This document shows, piece after piece, positions 55,762 through 64,000 of a stretch of DNA of 64,000 nt (its first letter is position 1; each line of letters starts with the position of its first letter). A program made the translations under genes and the position numbers. The notes below the pieces were generated by a model that searched no databases, was not told where the DNA came from, and saw nothing but the letters and a program-made list of their open reading frames with translations. Source of the stretch: Novipirellula aureliae (GTDB lineage: Bacteria; Planctomycetota; Planctomycetia; Pirellulales; Pirellulaceae); assembly GCF_007860185.1 (NCBI RefSeq), contig NZ_SJPY01000001.1, forward strand, positions 643,132 to 707,131. Reading direction: 5' to 3'.

Positions 55762-56891
55762 TCGGCAATCCGTCTCCGCAAATTTTGCTAATTGACGACA
55801 ATCCCGATGATGTGGTCGCGGTACAGCGTTGGCTTCAAATGAGCGAACGAAGCTACGAACTTCGCGTAGCCGCCACACTTGGCGAAGCCCAAGCATCGAT
55901 TCAAAGCCAGCGTCCTGACTTAATCTTGCTTGATTTAACGCTTCACGAATCGGCGGGCCTTGATCGTCTTTGCCAGGTGTTGTCATTTGCGGACGAACGA
56001 CCCATCGTCGTTTTGACTGGCTATGGAGACCGCAACATGGCTCTCGAAGCGGTGCGTATGGGCGTCGAAGATTGCGTCCTCAAACATGATATCACGCGCT
56101 GCGAGCATCTGACGCAGGCAATCGATTTGGCGATCGAGCGTTATCGTCGCAAATTAGCCGAGCATTCGATCGTTGCCTTTGAGAACCAAATGAATTTAGC
56201 TCAGCGCATCCAAAGAACATTGCTACCCATCGCCTGCGAACCGTTTGATCGAGTGCGGTGGTGCGGTCGATGTGAGCCTGCTGAACAGACCGGTGGTGAT
56301 TTCTACGATCTTATGCTGCTGCCCGATGCCAGTTTGGCGGTTATGATTGCGGACGTCAGCGGCCATGGGCTGGGGCCAGCGATGTTGATGATGGAAACAC
56401 GCGCGATCCTGCGGGCGATGTCCCTCGTCTGTGACGATCCGGGGACGGTTTTGTCCACGACAAATCATGTGCTTTGTCAAGACATTCGCCTACGCTATTT
56501 TGCAACCTTGTTCTTCGGCGTATTTTCGCCCGATCGAACCACCCTACGTTACGCCAGTGCTGGGCATCCAGGTTATTTGTTGCGAAGCCATTTTGAGCCG
56601 ATGCCGCTCACATCGAATGATCCGCCACTTGGCATTGTCACCGACAAAGCCTACGTCACTCGAACAATCGATACCATCGCTGTGGCAAGCACACTCCTAT
56701 TGTTCACGGACGGAATCCTCGATTTTTTATCGGATGATTTGGAGGAGCGAACGTTTCATAAGGCTGTCGAGCGAGCCAACCAATACTCGAGCGGCAGCAT
56801 CATGGAAATGTTGGACGCGTTATTTGCCAATATCGATTGCCACGATGGCAAACGCGACGATTGTTCGACGCTACTGGTGCGGACGATGTGA
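55758..56891 (+). CDS. Receiver-SpoIIE/RsbU PP2C-type phosphatase
   Basis: A 377-residue response regulator with a phosphatase output. The receiver (residues 8-125) has DDNPDD, the acceptor region LILLDLTLHESAG and VLTGYGD; the expected Lys region reads CVLKHD. The PP2C/SpoIIE domain has LAQRIQRTLLP, GGDFYDLMLLPD, IADVSGHGLGPAML, FTDGILDF and KRDDCSTLLV, with the metal-binding Asp residues in place. It should dephosphorylate the STAS protein encoded upstream when its receiver is activated. Confidence 0.92.
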   Translation: MIGNPSPQILLIDDNPDDVVAVQRWLQMSERSYELRVAATLGEAQASIQSQRPDLILLDLTLHESAGLDRLCQVLSFADERPIVVLTGYGDRNMALEAVRMGVEDCVLKHDITRCEHLTQAIDLAIERYRRKLAEHSIVAFENQMNLAQRIQRTLLPIACEPFDRVRWCGRCEPAEQTGGDFYDLMLLPDASLAVMIADVSGHGLGPAMLMMETRAILRAMSLVCDDPGTVLSTTNHVLCQDIRLRYFATLFFGVFSPDRTTLRYASAGHPGYLLRSHFEPMPLTSNDPPLGIVTDKAYVTRTIDTIAVASTLLLFTDGILDFLSDDLEERTFHKAVERANQYSSGSIMEMLDALFANIDCHDGKRDDCSTLLVRTM

Positions 56892-57002
56892 GATTAATCG
56901 GAATAACCCGGTTGTTTTGCCTATTTTCTGGAAACAAATGATCGTTTGCGTCGTCTAATCCGCTGAGGTTTCCCCGTTTCCAGCCGATAATGCCATAGAG
57001 TC

Positions 57003-57040
57003 GTTCGCGTGGCGTAAGTTTCCAGCTTGCGGTTTGTAGA
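57003..57040. repeat. GTGGCGTAAGTTTCCAGCTTGCGG repeat relative
   Basis: A single arm related to the 15349-15415 hairpin repeat, with internal complementarity AAGTTTCCAGCTT. It lies just upstream of the secreted metalloprotease gene. Confidence 0.5.
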
Positions 57041-57093
57041 TGACCTGCAGGGCGGCTTGGTCCACTTGTCTTGATTCCAATTACAATACGTGC

Positions 57094-59706
57094 ATGTTCC
57101 GTACCCGATCCAACTGCCGATTTGCGAAGAAGCATCGCAGGATGCGGATCGAGTCGCTCGAACGACGAAGCATGATGGCCGCCAACCCCATCGGTATGAC
57201 GCAGCTCGATACGGGCGAGTTTTTGCTTGGAAGCGTTGCTGTTACACCGGTGTTCTTCGAAAGCAATGGTGATATCGACCAAGAAACTCAGGACTGGGTG
57301 GCTGCGGATATTAACGCCACGATCGCGAAGATCACCGAAGGCGTGAATTGGTGGTCGGACACGCTCGACACGCTCGATACCGTCCACGAACTCGACTTTA
57401 CCTTCGATTTCACGCACGCTCTTCACCCCGTCGAAACGCCCTATGAATTAATCGATCGCAAGAGCCAAGACTTTGAATTAGCGGTCGCCGATTGGATGGA
57501 TTCGCTTGGTTATTCGGGAAGCAGCTCAGTGCAAACGGCGGTCCAGCAGTTCAATCACGACCAACGGATCAAACTAGGGACCGATTGGGCTTTCACGATT
57601 TTCGTCATCGATTCCTCGGATGATCCCGTGCTTGGCGATGCGATCGAGGATCCCGACGATCCCGATGACAATGATGGGTTTTTCCCTGCTGATGGGTACT
57701 TTCGAGGTGCGTTTGCCTATGCGGGGGGCCTGTTTATGGTCACACCGTCCTCGCGGCCTGCGGCCACGATTGCTCATGAAATGGGCCATATATTCTGGAC
57801 TCGCGACGAGTATCCTGGTGGCGGTTCGTGGTATGACCAGCGTGGTTACTACAACACTCAAAACACCAATGCAGCGGACGATGCTCCGGTTGGGTACGAG
57901 CAAGAGATCAGCATCATGCGGTCGGGGATCCCGCTCAATGAAGCATACGACTTACACGTTAGCCCGGATTCGACGTTAGCGATGCTGGGCTGGCAAGACA
58001 GCGATGGGGACGGCATCTTTGATCTTGCCGATGTCCCGTTGGACTTCGATGGGGTTGGCTACTTTGACCGTGCAACTTCGATCTATCATTTTTCCGGTGC
58101 CGCATCCGCAGTGCCTCTGAAGAACGAAAATTCGGTCGGGCCGCAAAGTGATATCACGCTCAATCGAATTAGCGAGCTTCAGTATCGGCTCGATGAAGGC
58201 GATTGGATCTCAGCCGCCGTTCCTGATTCAGCGCGGGCTGATTTTGATCTGGAATTGTCCATCGATACGCCTTTTGAGCGAATCGATTGGCGGGTGGTTG
58301 ATTCGGAGGTCGGAGTCACGAGCGAGCTGGTTTCCGGAGGCGTGAATACCCCGGCGATTTCGGCATCGCGAATCGCGGGCTATACGTATTTTGATGAAAA
58401 CAACAACCAGCTTCGCGATTTTAACGAACCACTGCTCGCGGGGGTGACGGCGTCGATTGAATACGCCGATGGCAGCGAGATTTTGCAGTCCAGCGTCGCG
58501 GCAGTCGACCTCCCCACCGGCAAGATCGATCCACAGCAAACCGACGGATTGACGTTGTCGACCGACAGTTTTGGGCTTGATCCCGTCGTTTATGTCGAAC
58601 CGTCACTGCTAGCCAGTGGCGAAAATTTGTTTCAATCCTATAGCTTCCAGCATTCCAGTTTGCGAGAGCATTGGAATGCGGAAAACAAGCTAAAAGCAAC
58701 GTTTGACCAGCCTGTTGGATACGTCGAGCTAGACATCGTCGCTGGGTCGGAGCCCAGCTATGGGCGAATCGAGGCCTACGACGCAGCAGGCAATCTCGTG
58801 GGTCGGCAAACGAGCGATGATATCCCATTAGGCTCAAGCGTCCCTTTACGGTTTGAAGATCCGACAGCACAAATCGCATCGATCCGAGTTTTTGGACATG
58901 CGGGAACTTCGATCGGAATTAAAAGCATCGACTTCGGCAGCGTGAATCAAATCACCACCGATCAATCAGGAGCTTGGTATTTCGGGCAATTGGCCGACGG
59001 CGATTACCGCATCCGAATGACAGCGTCTGACGATTCGTTCGAGCTTGAGATGCCGACGTTTTTGGTCACCGTTGATAATTCCTCGGCGGCCCTCCTGTCC
59101 GTACCGGTCCGCGAGCGTACCAATTCCTGGCACAATGCAAACGTCCCAGGCGATGTCAATGGAGACAATCTCGTTACGGCGGGTGATGCCTTGGTCGTTA
59201 TTAACTATCTGACCGACCAAGGTGCCAGACAGCTCGATGGCATCGCTCCTGAAAAGGAACTCGTCGATGTCAATAACGACGGATTGGTTACGGCGCTCGA
59301 TGCGGTAATCGTTATCAATGCACTGACGCCAAATGCGTCAGCTGGCGATGGTGAACGAGTTATCGAGATCGAAAATCAAACCACTAGCAATCGTCAATCG
59401 TCCATCGCTCCACAACCGGCTCAGCGTGAGGCGACCGATCAAGCGTTTGCGGATTGGCCCTCGGTCAGCTTGCCTGAGCCCGAGAAGCTGGATATTCGCT
59501 ACAGCTCCGGTCCGTTGCCTATTTTGCCCCTTACAAACCGTCATCGTTCGGAAATCTCGAAAAACTTCTCTAAGAAAACGGTTGTGGATCAAATCTTGGG
59601 AAGCACAATAGACATGGATTTGAGCCTTAACGATGACTTGGCGGAAAAAGTCGAGCAATTAATTGAGGCAAAGATCGACCTTTCCATCGATTTTCGCCGG
59701 AACTAA
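57094..59706 (+). CDS. Secreted metalloprotease-like protein with dockerin repeats
   Basis: An 870-residue extracellular protein. The basic N terminus with IESLERRSMMAA resembles the LEPR-XLL-type leader of planctomycete secreted proteins. Residues 228-240 read HEMGHIFWTRDEY, a zinc-protease HExxH site followed by DEY as in M64-like peptidases. Beta-rich regions follow, including an SdrD-B-like segment (GYTYFDENNNQLRDFNEPLLAGV). Near residues 685-745 are two dockerin-type calcium motifs, DVNGDNLVTAGDALVVINYL and DVNNDGLVTALDAVIVINAL. ATG 57094 is the first start before the leader. Substrate unknown. Confidence 0.85.
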   Translation: MFRTRSNCRFAKKHRRMRIESLERRSMMAANPIGMTQLDTGEFLLGSVAVTPVFFESNGDIDQETQDWVAADINATIAKITEGVNWWSDTLDTLDTVHELDFTFDFTHALHPVETPYELIDRKSQDFELAVADWMDSLGYSGSSSVQTAVQQFNHDQRIKLGTDWAFTIFVIDSSDDPVLGDAIEDPDDPDDNDGFFPADGYFRGAFAYAGGLFMVTPSSRPAATIAHEMGHIFWTRDEYPGGGSWYDQRGYYNTQNTNAADDAPVGYEQEISIMRSGIPLNEAYDLHVSPDSTLAMLGWQDSDGDGIFDLADVPLDFDGVGYFDRATSIYHFSGAASAVPLKNENSVGPQSDITLNRISELQYRLDEGDWISAAVPDSARADFDLELSIDTPFERIDWRVVDSEVGVTSELVSGGVNTPAISASRIAGYTYFDENNNQLRDFNEPLLAGVTASIEYADGSEILQSSVAAVDLPTGKIDPQQTDGLTLSTDSFGLDPVVYVEPSLLASGENLFQSYSFQHSSLREHWNAENKLKATFDQPVGYVELDIVAGSEPSYGRIEAYDAAGNLVGRQTSDDIPLGSSVPLRFEDPTAQIASIRVFGHAGTSIGIKSIDFGSVNQITTDQSGAWYFGQLADGDYRIRMTASDDSFELEMPTFLVTVDNSSAALLSVPVRERTNSWHNANVPGDVNGDNLVTAGDALVVINYLTDQGARQLDGIAPEKELVDVNNDGLVTALDAVIVINALTPNASAGDGERVIEIENQTTSNRQSSIAPQPAQREATDQAFADWPSVSLPEPEKLDIRYSSGPLPILPLTNRHRSEISKNFSKKTVVDQILGSTIDMDLSLNDDLAEKVEQLIEAKIDLSIDFRRN

Positions 59707-59962
59707 CTAGGCGCTACGGTTGTCCAAAGGGCCACTTACGCCGGTTTTTCCGCTATTCCAACCGTTTTTCCTGCCAAAAAATGAAATAATTGACAACGCA
59801 GGTCGACTGGGTAAGATAGGCGGAATCCGTTTGCAAATCGGGCTTATCGTCATAGGTCGATCATAACGAACACAATGATCCGAAACAGTGTAATGCGAAA
59901 CGTTTGTTTTGGGTTTTTAGCTTCCTCACATCTCTATTTTTAACTATCCCCGAGAGAATCAG

Positions 59963-62900
59963 ATGAGACATCTGCGTCAGTTGCTTGGTCGCTCTGGATG
60001 GCCGCAGGCCGAAAAACGACGGAACCCAAACAAGAATCACGGAGGCCGCAAGCGTCGGCTGCAGAGTGAGGCTCTCGAACGTCGTGAATTGCTTGCTGGC
60101 GATGTGCTTGCCAGTAGCTATCACAATGCATCAATGCCGACGGATGTAAACCAAGATAGCCAAATCACTCCGCTTGATGCGTTGATGGTGATCAATTATC
60201 TCAGCGACAAGAGTGGTGCTGAAGGGGAACAGATCACTGGTTTTGTTGATGTCAATGGTGATGGAGAGATTACGCCGTCCGACGCTTTGATGGTCATCAA
60301 TGAACTGTCTCGGCTTGGCGAAGGAGCTGGCGAACCGGTCATCGAACTTCAGCTGAACCCGAAATCGCCGACGGGTGTGGGGAGTAGTAATTCGAATTTG
60401 CCCGATGTCGATAACGACCGTACGTTTGATGTTTCGGTGGGACAGGTCTTTGAGCTAGAGGTTTCGTATCTTGATTTGCGCTCAGCGGATGCGGAGCAAG
60501 GCGAGACTCCGGATCGTCGTGGAGTGTTCCAGTTGGTGACCGACATATTGGCCAGTCAAGGCAATAACGTCGTGCCGATCGTTCACGAAGCCCAGCAAAT
60601 TTTGATTGGCCAAACGATTGGCGACACGCCTGCAAGCGGTACTCTTTCGTTAGAAGTAACGCTGACGGATGAAAATGGCGCAACGATCCCTACGCTGGAT
60701 GATAGTGGCAACCCTGTCATTGATCCGGTAACGCAAACCGCCGTTCCGCTCAAGGCGACGATTGCTGCGGATGCATTTGTTGCCGATCCGGTGGCGGCCC
60801 TTCGGACGGCTATGGAATCCCTTTCCAATCCGACCGTAGGGAACTATTTCCCGGTGGATAGTTTTGATGTCGCGCAGCTCGACGAAGTGAATGCGGTCTC
60901 CGGTGTAGAGGGCGACTATTTCTTGCAGGTCCGATCCAAGGGTGACGATCTTATTGGGGAAGACATTCCAAACGTTACGGTCAATCCCGTCTTGACGATC
61001 CCAGGCGTAGGAACCTTTCCTTCCAACACGGTTAAGAAGTTCAGTCGTCAATTTAGTACGACCAATGTCATTCCGTTCCCACCGGCGACTCCGGATTACG
61101 CACTCGATTTTTCCAGCACGAATCGCAACGGAAGTGATTTCTTTGCGAACTCAGGAGAACAGGGAACGTTCGAGCCAGATGGCGACGATGTGCTGTTCAA
61201 CGAATTGCGAGGTCTCGGTGGAACGAGCATCGTTCCGGTTTCCCAACTAAGTGGCCCCTTCGATTCTTACAGCATCCCCGTCTTCATCTCGGGTGAAGTC
61301 ACAGGATTGGATTTCAGCATTACCCCCGGTCAAGACTCTGAAGCGGTGCTGGTCTATGGCTTCCTCGATCCAGGTTCTTCGCAAGGTGGTTTGGTCGCCG
61401 CATCGACGACCTTTGGAACGACGACGGAAATCAACGTGGTCGCTGCCCAAGTTGGCGAAGCATTCAACGAAGTGACCATTGCATTTAACAGCAACGGTCC
61501 AACGAACGCCGCACCGACGGCTGCCTACGATGACGTGGCGAAAGTCATCACGGTCACCTACGATTCCGGTGCAACGGACGTTACCAATCGCAGTTACACC
61601 GCAATCGCGAATGCGATCAACGGCTTGGCTGATTTTAATGCCAGCGTTTCGGACGGTGATGGTGCGGCAGCGTTCGTAGAGCCAGAAACGACTCCTGAAC
61701 TTGCTGGTGGTGGAGAACCAAGATCGATCGTGCCGCTCGACCGAATCACGCTCGATGCCGATTCTTCCTTTAAGATCAACGCATTGCCAGTCGGAGGTAC
61801 GACCCCCGTTCCTGGAACACTCGGTTTCCAAGCTGCGACTGCAGAAGTCGATGAAGATGGCGGAACCGTTACATTGACGGTCAATCGCACTGGTGGCAGC
61901 GATGGCGAGGTCACCATCAACTATTCTGCCACCAACGAGACCGCGATCTCTGGGACAGATTATTCCCTCGACCCAGGAACGCTGACGTTTGCCGACGGTG
62001 TTACTTCGCAAACGATCACGATCAACATTATCGACGACGCTACGGTTGAAGATTCGGAAACGTTTACGGTAACGTTAAGTGCACCCGGCGGTGGTGCGTC
62101 ACTTGGAACCGCTGTTTCAACGGTGACGATCAATGACGACGATACCGTCGTCGTCCAGCCTGGTACGATCGCTTTGGCTGCCGCAACGGTTTCTGTCAAT
62201 GAAGGTGCTGGCAACGCTAGCTTCGTCATTAACCGCACCGGCGGTAGCGATGGCACTGTGACGGTGACCTACGCAACATCCGACGGCACAGCGGATGCTA
62301 GTGACGACTACACCGCAGTCAATACGACGGTCACCTTTCTTGATGGTGAAACGACCAAGACGGTAACGGTCCCGATTTTGGAAGATACGGACGTTGAAGG
62401 AGACGAAAACTTCATCCTCACCCTATCCTCGCCGACTGGCGGTGCAACGTTGGGGGCGACGACTTCGTCCACTGCGACCATCGTCGACAATGATGAGGTG
62501 GATCCGCAGCCGGGTTCCTTTACGATTACCCCTGTGGCCGTCACCGTTGGCGAAGCGGTCGGTTCGCAGCAGTTCACGGTGACGCGCAGCGGTGGAAGTG
62601 ACGGGTCGGTTACGGTTGCTTATGCGACTGCCAACGGTACCGCTGTCATGGGCAGTGATTACACCGAGACGAGTGGAACGCTAACGTTTGCCGATGGCGA
62701 GACAACCAAGACGTTCAACGTACCAGTGATCGACGATGACGCTGTTGAAAACAGCGAGGATTTCACGGTAACGCTTAGCAATCCAACAGGTGGAGCGACC
62801 CTCGGAACCACGGTGACCTCGACGGTCACGATTACGGATAACGACTCAACCCAGCCTCAGCCGGGCGAATTGTCGCTTTCGCAGCCCACCGTTTCGGTGG

Positions 62901-64000
62901 GTGAAGGTGATGGAAGCGTCACGTTTACCATCAACCGCAGTGGCGGAAGTGATGGGACCGTAACGGTTGACTACACAACGGCGAACGGCACCGCAACGGC
63001 TGGGTCGGATTATACAACCAATTCTGGAACGTTGACGTTTGAAGAAGGCGAAACGTCAAAACAAGTCGTGGTCGCGATTCTTGAAGACACGGCGGATGAG
63101 TCGAATGAAACCTTTACACTGACGTTGTCCGCACCGACTGGTGGGGCAACGCTTGGTTCGACCACCACTTCGACAGCGACGATTGTCGATAATGATGATC
63201 CAGTGGTTCCTCAGCCAGGCGTTATCTCGATCTCGCCCGCGACCAAGTCTGTTGACGAATCGGGTAGCAGCATCTCCTTTACTGTCACGCGGACGGGCGG
63301 CAGCGATGGAGCCGTTTCCGTTTCCTACGCGACGTCGAACGGTTCGGCGACCGCCGGTACTGACTACACCGCCGCTTCAGGCACGGTCAACTTCGCCGAT
63401 GGAGAGGTAAGCAAGACCATCACGGTTGACATTCTGGAAGACACGATTGATGAGCCCAACGAAACGTTCTTGATAACGTTGACGGGACCAACCGGTGGCG
63501 CGATTCTCGGTACCGTTCAGGTTGCAACCGCGACGATTATCGACAATGACGAAGCACCCATTGGTAGCTCGACGATCACCGGATCGGTCTTCATCGATAG
63601 CGTCGATAACATGGATGAAGTTTCCCAAGGTTATCCAAACGTCACGCCTGAGCGGGACGGATTGAAGGGGGCGGACGAAGTTGGATTGTCAGGTGTCAAA
63701 GTCGATTTGGTTGACTCCAGTGGCCAAGTGATTATGTCGGTGCGAACAGGCATGGACGGTGAGTACGCCTTGACCGGCGTTCCTCAGGGAGCCTACACCC
63801 TTCACTTCGGAGTAATGGGTCAAGGAAACCCGGGTCATAACGTGTTCTTGTCCGCTAGCGGTAGCAACATCGTTCCTGTGACCGTTGGAAATACGTCGGG
63901 TACCGTGCATAGCGACTTGCCTGTCCTTGGACGGGCGGGATCGTTGGCAAGTGTCGATATTTTGGCTTCGAGTTACCTCCGCAATAACCCCGAAATGATC
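59963..64000 (+). CDS. Giant surface protein with dockerin and Calx-beta repeats, partial
   Basis: Open from ATG 59963 to the window end (1346 codons, 3' part missing). It starts with a basic leader and EALERRELLAGD, like the neighbour. Residues about 60-115 hold dockerin-type motifs (DVNQDSQITPLDALMVINYL, DVNGDGEITPSDALMVINEL). A long unrecognised region follows, then five Calx-beta repeats at 61812-63556, then an SdrD-B-like domain (ITGSVFIDSVDNMDEVSQG ... GLSGVKVDLVDSSGQ). Calx-beta domains bind calcium and occur in adhesins. It is probably a cell-surface or matrix protein. Upstream GAGAG precedes the ATG. Confidence 0.88.
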   Translation, partial: MRHLRQLLGRSGWPQAEKRRNPNKNHGGRKRRLQSEALERRELLAGDVLASSYHNASMPTDVNQDSQITPLDALMVINYLSDKSGAEGEQITGFVDVNGDGEITPSDALMVINELSRLGEGAGEPVIELQLNPKSPTGVGSSNSNLPDVDNDRTFDVSVGQVFELEVSYLDLRSADAEQGETPDRRGVFQLVTDILASQGNNVVPIVHEAQQILIGQTIGDTPASGTLSLEVTLTDENGATIPTLDDSGNPVIDPVTQTAVPLKATIAADAFVADPVAALRTAMESLSNPTVGNYFPVDSFDVAQLDEVNAVSGVEGDYFLQVRSKGDDLIGEDIPNVTVNPVLTIPGVGTFPSNTVKKFSRQFSTTNVIPFPPATPDYALDFSSTNRNGSDFFANSGEQGTFEPDGDDVLFNELRGLGGTSIVPVSQLSGPFDSYSIPVFISGEVTGLDFSITPGQDSEAVLVYGFLDPGSSQGGLVAASTTFGTTTEINVVAAQVGEAFNEVTIAFNSNGPTNAAPTAAYDDVAKVITVTYDSGATDVTNRSYTAIANAINGLADFNASVSDGDGAAAFVEPETTPELAGGGEPRSIVPLDRITLDADSSFKINALPVGGTTPVPGTLGFQAATAEVDEDGGTVTLTVNRTGGSDGEVTINYSATNETAISGTDYSLDPGTLTFADGVTSQTITINIIDDATVEDSETFTVTLSAPGGGASLGTAVSTVTINDDDTVVVQPGTIALAAATVSVNEGAGNASFVINRTGGSDGTVTVTYATSDGTADASDDYTAVNTTVTFLDGETTKTVTVPILEDTDVEGDENFILTLSSPTGGATLGATTSSTATIVDNDEVDPQPGSFTITPVAVTVGEAVGSQQFTVTRSGGSDGSVTVAYATANGTAVMGSDYTETSGTLTFADGETTKTFNVPVIDDDAVENSEDFTVTLSNPTGGATLGTTVTSTVTITDNDSTQPQPGELSLSQPTVSVGEGDGSVTFTINRSGGSDGTVTVDYTTANGTATAGSDYTTNSGTLTFEEGETSKQVVVAILEDTADESNETFTLTLSAPTGGATLGSTTTSTATIVDNDDPVVPQPGVISISPATKSVDESGSSISFTVTRTGGSDGAVSVSYATSNGSATAGTDYTAASGTVNFADGEVSKTITVDILEDTIDEPNETFLITLTGPTGGAILGTVQVATATIIDNDEAPIGSSTITGSVFIDSVDNMDEVSQGYPNVTPERDGLKGADEVGLSGVKVDLVDSSGQVIMSVRTGMDGEYALTGVPQGAYTLHFGVMGQGNPGHNVFLSASGSNIVPVTVGNTSGTVHSDLPVLGRAGSLASVDILASSYLRNNPEMI
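61812..63556 (+). repeat. Five Calx-beta domain repeats, about 350 bp each
   Basis: Units begin near 61812, 62160, 62510, 62862 and 63217. Each has RTGGSDG-type, YAT(A/S)NGTA, SDYT, GTLTFADGE, NETFTLTLS, PTGGATLG and TIVDNDE segments, the standard Calx-beta pattern. The linker QPG between units is conserved. High DNA similarity in places suggests duplication within the gene. Confidence 0.92.

Overview
The window reads as chromosomal DNA of a planctomycete of the Pirellula/Rhodopirellula type. This is inferred from the gene content: two very large secreted proteins with an N-terminal LERR-type motif and dockerin-like repeats, a SecD-SecF fusion, DUF1573 and multihaem cytochrome genes, SpoIIE/REC partner-switching proteins, and many palindromic intergenic repeats. 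Most genes are single or in pairs on alternating strands. No rRNA, tRNA or CRISPR array was seen.

Layout. 0-8 kb: an NtrC-type response regulator, dprA, mutL and a secreted S9 prolyl peptidase with a von Hippel-Lindau-like beta domain near its N terminus. 8-20 kb: an SPFH (HflK/HflC-like) pair, rarA, a DUF1499 protein, a LemA-like protein, a DinB-like protein, moaA, a GNAT acetyltransferase, an alpha/beta hydrolase, metG and a secreted thioredoxin-trypsin fusion. 20-22 kb: a decayed accessory patch with a GxxExxY-type remnant, an orphan small gene and a broken Tn5/IS4-like transposase. 22-31 kb: a CbbX-like AAA+ ATPase with TerB-like and zinc-ribbon domains, DUF1573, a tetrahaem cytochrome with a degenerate phosphoesterase domain, an orphan GyrB-type TOPRIM protein, a 40-bp hairpin array, hisA, glutamate dehydrogenase and cyclophilin. 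31-42 kb: a DUF1294 protein, an SF1 helicase, an ExeA-like ATPase with a Glu-rich tail, an M13 peptidase, a second CbbX-like paralogue and a POT transporter. 42-53 kb: yajC-secDF, a large unknown, glgX, nusB and an EVE protein. 53-57 kb: a partner-switching cassette. 57-64 kb: two surface or secreted proteins, the last cut by the window end.

How genes work together. yajC-secDF serve protein export, which the many secreted products here would need. dprA, mutL, rarA and the helicase are DNA recombination, repair or processing genes. The four signalling genes at 53.4-56.9 kb form a complete partner-switching circuit (two receiver-fused anti-sigma-type kinases, one STAS antagonist, one receiver-fused PP2C phosphatase) without an adjacent sigma factor.

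The strongest unusual signals are the VHL-like domain with its hydroxyproline-pocket residues conserved on a prolyl-peptidase scaffold, the paired TerB/AAA+/zinc-ribbon ATPases, the orphan TOPRIM protein, and several families of palindromic repeats, some of which supply stop codons or N-terminal extensions to neighbouring genes.
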